This document shows positions 58,901 to 64,000 of a DNA stretch of 64,000 nucleotides, in pieces. Source of the DNA: Arthrobacter pascens (GTDB lineage: Bacteria; Actinomycetota; Actinomycetes; Actinomycetales; Micrococcaceae); NCBI RefSeq assembly GCF_030815585.1, contig NZ_JAUSWY010000001.1, forward strand, positions 2,604,001-2,668,000, given 5' to 3'. Positions within the stretch are counted from its first letter, which is position 1; the number at the start of each line of letters is the position of its first letter. Made by a program: the position numbers and the translations under genes. The notes beneath the pieces are model-generated. The model searched no databases, was not told the origin of the DNA, and worked only from the letters and a program-made list of their open reading frames with translations.

Positions 58901-59513
58901 CCCGGCGTTCGATGTCGAGGCCGTGGTCCATCAGTTCGCAGAAGTAGTTCTCCGCCCCGAAAATGTCGCGGAATTCCGAGGCGGCTTCCAGGGCCTCACG
59001 GTATTGGCCGAGCCGCAGACGGGTCTGGACTTCCCCGGAGGGGCAGCCAGTGGTGGCGATGAGGCCTTCCGAATACGTGTTCAGGAGCTCGCGGTCGAGC
59101 CGCGGCCACTTGCCGAACACGGCGTCCAGGGACGCGATGGACGAGGCCCGGAAGAGATTGCGCATGCCGGCGTTGTTGTAGCTCAGCAGCGTCATGTGCG
59201 TGTAAGAACCACCGCCGGAGATGTCGTCTTTGCGCTGGTGTTCCTCGCCCCAACGGACACGGCTCTTGTCCGTCCGGGCGGTGCCGGGTGTGACGTAGGC
59301 TTCGACGCCGATGATCGGTTTGATGCCCTGGTCCGTGGCGCGTTTCCAGAAGTCGAAGGCTCCGAACAGGTACCCGTGGTCAGTGGTGGCGAGGGCCGGC
59401 ATGCCCAGGCGTTCGGTCTCGTCGAAGAGCTCACCAAGCCTGGCGGCACCATCCAGCATGGAGTATTCGGTGTGGTTGTGAAGGTGGACGAACGAATCAT
59501 TGCTGGAAGTCAC
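55956..59513 (-). CDS. dnaE: DNA polymerase III alpha subunit
   Basis: Main replicative polymerase, 1185 residues. N-terminal PHP domain (HLHNHTEYSMLDGAARLGEL; ATTDHGYLFG), polymerase palm with SMPDFDVDFDDRRRSEVIDY (two catalytic Asp) and GPGRGSGAGS, helix-hairpin-helix region, then an OB fold (HDGAIITISGMITSLSRRIA) and C-terminal tau-binding region. Length and order are those of actinobacterial DnaE1. Confidence 0.98.
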   Translation of the reverse strand: MTSSNDSFVHLHNHTEYSMLDGAARLGELFDETERLGMPALATTDHGYLFGAFDFWKRATDQGIKPIIGVEAYVTPGTARTDKSRVRWGEEHQRKDDISGGGSYTHMTLLSYNNAGMRNLFRASSIASLDAVFGKWPRLDRELLNTYSEGLIATTGCPSGEVQTRLRLGQYREALEAASEFRDIFGAENYFCELMDHGLDIERRVTGDLLRLAKELKLPLVATNDLHYTHEHDAKAHEALLAIQSGSTLLEPTYDNGGSRFAFSGSGYYLKSPQEMRELFRDHPEACDNTLLIAERCEVSFNTGANYMPRFPCPPGEDETSWLVKEVAAGLDFRYPGGVPDKVRTQADYELEVITSMGFPGYFLVVADFINWAKNNGIRVGPGRGSGAGSMVAYAMRITDLDPLHHGLIFERFLNPDRVSMPDFDVDFDDRRRSEVIDYVTRKYGDERVAMIVTYGTIKTKQALKDSSRVLGYPFSMGEQLTKALPPAVMAKDIPLADIQNKDSKRYSEAGDFRQLIGTDPEAAKVFETALGIEGLKRQWGVHAAGVIMSSDPIIDVIPIMRRIQDGQVITQFDYPTCEGLGLIKMDFLGLRNLTIISDALENIKLNRGHDLDLDSLALDDAPSYELLARGDTLGVFQLDGGPMRSLLKLMKPDNFEDISAVLALYRPGPMGANAHNDYALRKNGIQEVIPIHPELKEPLAEILGGTYGLIVYQEQVMAVAQKLAGYSLGQADILRRAMGKKKKSELDKQFAGFSQGMQDNGYSMEAVKTLWDILLPFSDYAFNKAHSAAYGVISYWTAYLKAHYAPEYMAALLTSVGDDKDKSAIYLNECRRMGITVLPPDVNESSLNFTPVGNDIRFGMGAIRNVGSNVVQAMVAARESEGAYTSFKDFLMKVPAVVCNKRTIESLIKAGAFDSLNHHRRALVMIHEEAIDSVITLKRNEAIGQFDLFAGFEEAESEASLTIEIPELPEWEKKDKLSFERDMLGLYVSDHPLQGLEGVLSQHADQSITSVIAEDGPHDGAIITISGMITSLSRRIAKASGNAYARAEIEDLGGSMEVMFFGQVYGPIASVLAEDLIVVVKGRLQRRDDGAVTLNCMELSVPDLSDNMNGPVVITMQTHKATEAVVTELGDVLRTHRGTSEVRLQLQGDTRMEVMGLPVHLRVNPSPSLFGDLKVLLGPTCLDS

Positions 59514-59548
59514 CGCACTATTCTATGCGCTGGCAGAATCCTGAGCCG

Positions 59549-60475
59549 CTACGCCTGGCCCGACTCGAGGACTTCCAAGGCATAGGCCAGATCCTGGGGG
59601 TACTCGCTGGTGACGGTCACGCGCTCCCCTGTGGCGGGGTGGTCGAAGCCGAGCTGGCGGGCATGCAGCCATTGCCGCGTCAGGCCCAGGGTTGCCGCAA
59701 GCCGCGGGTCCGCACCGTAAGTCAGGTCCCCGGCGCACGGGTGCCGCAGGGCTGCGAAATGCACGCGGATCTGGTGTGTGCGTCCCGTCTCCAGGTGGAC
59801 CTCCACGAGCGTGGCCTTGCCGAAAGCCTCAAGGACCTCGTAGTGCGTGATGGACGGCCGGCCGTCCTCGATCACGGCAAAACGCCAGTCATGTCCCGGA
59901 TGCCGCCCGATGGGGGCATCGATGGTGCCTTCCAGGGGATCCGGAAGGCCTTGGACCACGGCGTGGTAAACCTTGTCCACGGTGCGCTCCTTGAAGGCCC
60001 GCTTCAGGGCCGTGTAGGCGCGCTCGGTCTTGGCCACCACCATGACGCCGGACGTGCCGACATCGAGCCTGTGCACGATACCTGCCCGTTCAGGCGAGCC
60101 GGAGGTCGAGATACGGTATCCGGCCCCCGCCAGGCCACCCACCACTGTGGGCCCCACCCAGCCCGGCGACGGATGTGCGGCGACGCCCACCGGTTTGTCG
60201 ACAGCAACAAAGTCGTCATCGTCCAGCAGGATCTTCAGGCCTTCCACAACTTCCTCCACCACTTCGAGCGGGTCACGCCGTACCGGCACCGTGACGTCCA
60301 GGACGTCGCCGGCCACCAGCCGTGCGGACTTGCCCACTGATTTTCCCCGGCTGACCACGTTGCCCTCGGCAATAAGCGTCGCTGCCAGGGAGCGGGAGAT
60401 ACCCATGAGTTTGGCCAGTCCCGCATCCGCCCGCACTCCGCCGAGTTCATCGGCCACCACAACGCGCTCAGGCAT
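59549..60475 (-). CDS. RluA-family 23S rRNA pseudouridine synthase
   Basis: A 308-residue enzyme: an N-terminal S4 RNA-binding domain ([20 protein letters not shown]), then the catalytic domain with [20 protein letters not shown] (catalytic Asp) and [15 protein letters not shown]. It is of the RluD type. The ATG at 60475 overlaps the lspA stop and has AAAAGG upstream, so the two are translationally coupled. Confidence 0.93.
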   Translation of the reverse strand: MPERVVVADELGGVRADAGLAKLMGISRSLAATLIAEGNVVSRGKSVGKSARLVAGDVLDVTVPVRRDPLEVVEEVVEGLKILLDDDDFVAVDKPVGVAAHPSPGWVGPTVVGGLAGAGYRISTSGSPERAGIVHRLDVGTSGVMVVAKTERAYTALKRAFKERTVDKVYHAVVQGLPDPLEGTIDAPIGRHPGHDWRFAVIEDGRPSITHYEVLEAFGKATLVEVHLETGRTHQIRVHFAALRHPCAGDLTYGADPRLAATLGLTRQWLHARQLGFDHPATGERVTVTSEYPQDLAYALEVLESGQA

Positions 60476-61040
60476 CGCCGGCCTTTTCCCGGTGGGCAGC
60501 GACGTGCCGTGATCCGTCAAGGGAAATTCCCCGCAGCGTCAGAATGCAAATGATGGCCACCGCTGATACCACTGCGGAATCGGCGATGTTAAAGATTGCG
60601 AAGTTGGGCAACTGGATGAAGTCCACCACGTGGCCCATGCCAAAGGACGGCTCACGGAACAGCCTGTCCGTCAGGTTTCCCAATGCCCCGCCCAGGAGCA
60701 GGCCGAGGGCCAGCGACCACCAGGCAGAGCCAAGCTTGCGCACCTGGAGCAGGATGGCAATGGAGACGCCCACCATGATGATCGAGAATACCCAGGTCAC
60801 GTTTTCCCCGATCGAGAATGCGGCGCCGGAATTCCGGATGAAGTACCAGTGCAGGAAGGGCGGCAGAACCGGGATGCGCTCCCCTTCCACCATGCTGGAT
60901 GTGACCCAGAGTTTGGTCAGCTGGTCCAGCAGGTAGGCGAACACGGCAAAACCCGCAAAGAGGGACAGCAGAACTGCCCGGCGTGGCCGTGGCGTTGATG
61001 GAACAGGGCGTGCAGCGTCAGCGGCAAGTTCGTCAGTCAT
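60468..61040 (-). CDS. lspA: lipoprotein signal peptidase (signal peptidase II)
   Basis: A 190-residue inner-membrane aspartyl protease that matures lipoproteins. Four transmembrane helices; conserved motifs [17 protein letters not shown] and [20 protein letters not shown], and FNIADSAV, in which the catalytic Asp residues are in NLTDR and NIADS. It stands between divIVA and the rluA-type gene, the usual actinobacterial order. Confidence 0.96.
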   Translation of the reverse strand: MTDELAADAARPVPSTPRPRRAVLLSLFAGFAVFAYLLDQLTKLWVTSSMVEGERIPVLPPFLHWYFIRNSGAAFSIGENVTWVFSIIMVGVSIAILLQVRKLGSAWWSLALGLLLGGALGNLTDRLFREPSFGMGHVVDFIQLPNFAIFNIADSAVVSAVAIICILTLRGISLDGSRHVAAHREKAGDA

Positions 61041-61073
61041 GGTGCTTTCATTCGGAAACCGATGTAAATCTCA

Positions 61074-61110
61074 AAAGCCGGCGGCCGAGGAATCCCCAGC
61101 CACCGGCTTT
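61074..61110 (-). terminator. terminator after divIVA
   Basis: AAAGCCGG / CCGGCTTT stem with a loop of about 20 bases; on the minus strand it is followed by TTTTGAG. It lies just after the divIVA stop. Confidence 0.6.
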
Positions 61111-61130
61111 CAGAATACGTGCTTGACGGA

Positions 61131-61826
61131 CTAGCTGGCTTCGCCGACTTCCGGCGCAGCCACTGAACCGCGGGCATCAAGGTCGCGCAACTGGCCTTCG
61201 ATGTAGGCCTTCAGGCGTGAGCGGTAGTCGCGCTCGAAGCCGCGAAGCTGCTCTACCTTGCGCTCCAGGACGGAACGCTGCTGCTCCAGGGCACCCAGGA
61301 TCTTGCGCGACTTCTCCTGGGCATCGTTGACCAGGCTGCTGGCTTCGATCTGGGCCTCGGCGATGATCTTGTCCTTCTGCGACTGGCCCTCGGCGACGTG
61401 ACGGTCGTGCATCTGCTGGGCCATCGCAAGCAAGCCGGCAGCGGATTCGGCAGAGGCGTTGCTGCCAGCCTGCGCGGGAGCAGCAGCGGGAACGGTTGCC
61501 ACCGGGACGGCCTGCTCCGATTCCTTCTTCTTGCTGGCCTCGGCCGCCTTTGCCTCAGCCTCGGCCTTGGCACGGGAGTCGTCCTTCTCGGCCTTGACGG
61601 GCGCGGGAACCTTCTCGACCACCGGTGCCGCCGCCGAAGAACTGGCGGGCACGCCGGAACCGGCCTCGGCGAGCTTCTTGCGGAGCTCGTCGTTCTCTTG
61701 GTTCAGGCGCCGGAGTTCGACGACGATTTCGTCCAGGAAGTCATCTACTTCGTCCTGGTCGTAGCCTTCGCGGAACTTGGTCGGCTGAAAGCGCTTGTTG
61801 ACAACGTCTTCTGGCGTCAAAGCCAT
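61131..61826 (-). CDS. divIVA: DivIVA/Wag31 polar growth protein
   Basis: A 231-residue coiled-coil protein. N-terminal DivIVA domain (ALTPEDVVNKRFQPTKFREG, then YDQDEVDDFLDEIVVELRRL), an Ala/Lys/Glu-rich linker (about 55-120) and a second coiled coil (QKDKIIAEAQIEASSLVNDA ... RSVLERKVEQLRGFERDYRS). It marks cell poles and directs wall synthesis in actinobacteria. Part of the sepF-yggT-divIVA-lspA run. Confidence 0.96.
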   Translation of the reverse strand: MALTPEDVVNKRFQPTKFREGYDQDEVDDFLDEIVVELRRLNQENDELRKKLAEAGSGVPASSSAAAPVVEKVPAPVKAEKDDSRAKAEAEAKAAEASKKKESEQAVPVATVPAAAPAQAGSNASAESAAGLLAMAQQMHDRHVAEGQSQKDKIIAEAQIEASSLVNDAQEKSRKILGALEQQRSVLERKVEQLRGFERDYRSRLKAYIEGQLRDLDARGSVAAPEVGEAS

Positions 61827-62003
61827 CTGGTCACCTCGTTGGTCTAGTTAGTCAGTAGGCCTTCCGGCCGTCAAAACTACGGTACCTAAATATGGTCAGG
61901 TTCCTCTAATTCAACACTGTGGTGTCAAACAGAGATTTCTTCGCGTTGCAGGTATCAGTTCCTTCCGGATCTGTGCCTGCGCTGCTAGGTCTAATCGAAA
62001 AAT

Positions 62004-62291
62004 TTACGCGAAACTCCTGGTAATCCCCATCGCCACACTGACGGCGATGAACAGCAGCAGGAACCCGATGTCCAGGGTGATGCCACCCAGCCTCAAAGGC
62101 GGGATCAGCCGCCGCAGTACCTTGAGCGGCGGATCGGTGACCGAGTACACCGCATGCGCTGCCACCAGGGCAGCTCCCCGCGGGCGCCATTCCCTGGCAA
62201 ACATCTGGACCCAGTCAAAGACCAGGCGGATGACCAGCGTCACGAGGAACAGTAAAAGGGCGATATAGACAAGTCCAAAAACAATTCCCAT
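62004..62291 (-). CDS. YggT family membrane protein
   Basis: A 95-residue protein with two hydrophobic regions (FGLVYIALLLFLVTLVIRLV and ITLDIGFLLLFIAVSVAMGI) and the linking VTDPPLKVLRRLIPPLRLGG motif that defines the YggT family. It lies between sepF and divIVA. A role in division or osmotic stress has been suggested for relatives. Confidence 0.93.
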   Translation of the reverse strand: MGIVFGLVYIALLLFLVTLVIRLVFDWVQMFAREWRPRGAALVAAHAVYSVTDPPLKVLRRLIPPLRLGGITLDIGFLLLFIAVSVAMGITRSFA

Positions 62292-62412
62292 GACTTAACT
62301 CATATCTCCTTGTCCATTCTGGATACTGCTGTGTCCTGCCGACGTTTCTTGTCTATTTCAGCACAGATGCCAGACAGGTGTACCTGCCTGGCATCAGCTG
62401 TAAGCTTAGTGG

Positions 62413-62943
62413 CTAACTTTGGTTGAAGAAGCTGGCTTGGGTCTCGCTGACCTTCTTGTCATCACCGATGACCTCAATGTACGACGGTGACAGGAGGAAG
62501 ACCTTGTTCGTGACGCGCTCGATGCTGCCCCGGAGGCCGAAAACAAGCCCTGCCGAGAAATCCACCAGGCGCTTGGCGTCCGCCTCACCCATGTCCGTGA
62601 CGTTCATGATCACGGGTATGCCGTCCCGGAAGCTTTCGCCGATAAGTTTGGCGTCATTGTAGGACCGCGGGTGGATCGTGGTGATCTGGCGGAGTCTTGT
62701 GGTTTCTTCGCGGCCTGATGCCGCACGCTTGATGGGGGTCACTGGTGCGCGGTATTCCTCTTCAGGGGCATGCGACGTGTCACGGCTGACATCGCGGACG
62801 GGTGCCGGTGCGCGGCGTTCCTCGCGGTCAACTTCCATTGAATCGTCCTCGTCCTTACGTGTGGTGTGGTGCTCGGACTCGTAGTGTTCATCGCCATCGG
62901 CGAGCCCAAGATAGATCATTGTCTTGCGCAGAGCGCCGGCCAT
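62413..62943 (-). CDS. sepF: cell division protein SepF
   Basis: A 176-residue FtsZ-membrane anchor. N-terminal amphipathic helix ([19 protein letters not shown]), acidic and Arg-rich linker, then the SepF domain: [40 protein letters not shown] and [20 protein letters not shown]. In actinobacteria, where ftsA is absent, it is the main FtsZ membrane tether. Confidence 0.97.
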   Translation of the reverse strand: MAGALRKTMIYLGLADGDEHYESEHHTTRKDEDDSMEVDREERRAPAPVRDVSRDTSHAPEEEYRAPVTPIKRAASGREETTRLRQITTIHPRSYNDAKLIGESFRDGIPVIMNVTDMGEADAKRLVDFSAGLVFGLRGSIERVTNKVFLLSPSYIEVIGDDKKVSETQASFFNQS

Positions 62944-63029
62944 GGTCGACTCCTAATCGTGTCCGTAGGCGGGCCACGCTTTGACTTGACAGCACTGGAA
63001 TCCCCGCCATTCATTCCAATACTTTGACG

Positions 63030-63770
63030 CTACCCCACCGTAGGACGCGATCCGAGAATATCCGAACCGATTCGCAGGTGTGTCGCCCCAAACCGGATAG
63101 CCACCTCGAGGTCCTGGCTCATGCCCGCCGAAATGGCTGTGGCAGAGGGGTGGTCGGCCGTGAGCCGGGAGGAAATGGCTGCCAGCTTTTCGAAGGATTC
63201 CGCCGGCCTGCCCCCCAAAGGGGCTACGGCCATTACACCTGCCAGCACCAGCCCGTCAGCTGAAGCCAGCCGTGCGGCCAAGACGGGTACATCGGCAGGT
63301 GCCGCACCGCCGCGGTGGGCGCCGGCGTCGTCGTCGAGGCTGACCTGGATGAAGCAGTCAATCGGGCCGCGGCCGGTCTTGTCCTGCTCTGCGGCAACCG
63401 CCCGCTCCAAGCCATCCACCAGCTGCAGGCGGTCCACGGAATGGACGGCGTGGGCGTAGCGGACCACTGACTTGGCCTTCTTGCTTTGAAGCTGGCCAAC
63501 AAAATGCCACTTGAGCCCAAGCTCCGCCAGCTCGGTGGACTTCCGGGCAGCCTCCTGGTCCCGGTTCTCGCCGACATCCCTGACGCCTAACGCGGCCAGG
63601 CGGCGGATATCCTCCGCCGGATGGAATTTGGTGACCACGATCAGGGTGGGCAGATCCCCCGTCCGGCCCGCAGCCTCGGCGGCGGATCCGATGCGGCGCC
63701 GGACCGCAGCGAGGCGCTCTGACAGCACTGCCACCCTTGCGGCGTCCTCCACTGCCCTGCCCTCATCCAT
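63030..63770 (-). CDS. YggS/PLPBP family pyridoxal-phosphate homeostasis protein
   Basis: A 246-residue protein with a fold-type III TIM barrel. The PLP lysine is in LIVVTKFHPAEDI; further signatures are VRDVGENRDQEAARKS, WHFVGQLQSKKAKSV, and MSQDLEVAIRFGATHLRIGS. It is between sepF and the pgeF-like gene, its usual place. The ATG at 63770 overlaps the upstream gene by eight bases; codons before it are in that gene. Confidence 0.94.
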   Translation of the reverse strand: MDEGRAVEDAARVAVLSERLAAVRRRIGSAAEAAGRTGDLPTLIVVTKFHPAEDIRRLAALGVRDVGENRDQEAARKSTELAELGLKWHFVGQLQSKKAKSVVRYAHAVHSVDRLQLVDGLERAVAAEQDKTGRGPIDCFIQVSLDDDAGAHRGGAAPADVPVLAARLASADGLVLAGVMAVAPLGGRPAESFEKLAAISSRLTADHPSATAISAGMSQDLEVAIRFGATHLRIGSDILGSRPTVG

Positions 63771-64000
63771 GTGTCCACACCAGTCCGGCGAACCGGCCGG
63801 TGCGATTGTTCCGGCGGTAGGAAAAAAGTTCCTCGTTCTCGAGGGTGCACGGCCCGGCATACTCAACAACGACGTCGGCCCTCTCCAGTTGGCTCCGCGC
63901 CCCTGCCGGGAGGTCCAGTCCGGGGGTCCCCCAGGACGTTGATGACCAGCTTGCGGGGACCTCCGCTGCCACTTCGTCGCGCAGTCCGTTCGGGACTTCA
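63763..64000 (-). CDS. pgeF: PgeF/YfiH laccase-domain protein (C-terminal part, runs off the right edge)
   Basis: The frame enters from the right edge and ends at 63763. ENEELFSYRRNNRTGRFAGL-VW is the conserved C-terminal motif of the laccase-domain (multicopper polyphenol oxidase / peptidoglycan editing factor) family. Its C-terminus overlaps the yggS-type start by eight bases. The metal-binding His and Cys residues are outside the window. Confidence 0.88.
   Translation of the reverse strand, partial: EVPNGLRDEVAAEVPASWSSTSWGTPGLDLPAGARSQLERADVVVEYAGPCTLENEELFSYRRNNRTGRFAGLVWTHG

Noticed and set aside
61827..62003. Possible gene between yggT and divIVA
   Set aside because: The open frames are short, without ribosome sites, and overlap yggT in the antisense or alternative frame.

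Overview
The window is a high-GC actinobacterial chromosome segment, most likely Arthrobacter/Pseudarthrobacter or a close Micrococcaceae relative. This is an inference from gene content and order: lipA followed by a DUF4191 gene, a glnA / glnE-glnA2 cluster, ppgK, nrdR beside hisD, and the division-side run yggS-sepF-yggT-divIVA-lspA-rluA-dnaE. It is host chromosome interrupted by one complete-looking temperate siphovirus prophage.

Left host arm (1-4110): the end of lipA, two small membrane-protein genes, an RDD membrane protein and glnA (glutamine synthetase I). A four-element GlnR-type box lies about 130 nt upstream of glnA. A 39.5 kb prophage (4085-43575) sits in the last codons of glnA. 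A 27-bp sequence covering the end of glnA and its stop is repeated exactly at both ends, so the gene stays intact while its original terminator is pushed about 39 kb downstream.

Prophage layout: tyrosine integrase and Xre repressor leftward, with a divergent excisionase/Cro-like gene and two similar 17-bp operator-like palindromes; an early replication block (replication initiator-like protein, DnaB-type helicase, small zinc-finger proteins); a structured non-coding stretch (10.4-12.0 kb) holding a tRNA-Trp-like gene, three degenerate tRNA-like elements and a 16-bp perfect hairpin; then HNH, terminases (the large subunit is split between two frames), portal, MuF-like protein, scaffold, capsid, connectors, tail tube, frameshifted tail chaperones, tape measure, and tail-tip proteins including one with an SGNH esterase signature. 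The lysis block (membrane proteins, amidase endolysin, holin) follows. Cargo from 35.3 to 43.4 kb includes two paralogous zinc-ribbon microproteins, an ATP-dependent DNA ligase, a secreted protein of three tandem repeats, a lipoprotein, a DUF3800 protein and an unusual array of small helix-turn-helix genes, part of which is a duplicated divergent pair.

Right host arm (43576-64000): the displaced glnA terminator, GNAT and VOC proteins, glnE and glnA2 (nitrogen control), panB, map, ppgK, nrdR with paired NrdR-like boxes, hisD, a flavin reductase, dnaE, an RluA-type pseudouridine synthase, lspA, divIVA, yggT, sepF, yggS and the end of a pgeF-like gene. GlnE would adenylylate GlnA at Tyr402. GlnA2 lacks that tyrosine.

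The strongest candidates for something undescribed are the duplicated divergent HTH pairs with their neighbouring cargo, the degenerate tRNA-like array including an element with no room for a D-arm, and the terminase split at a TCC-TGA site.
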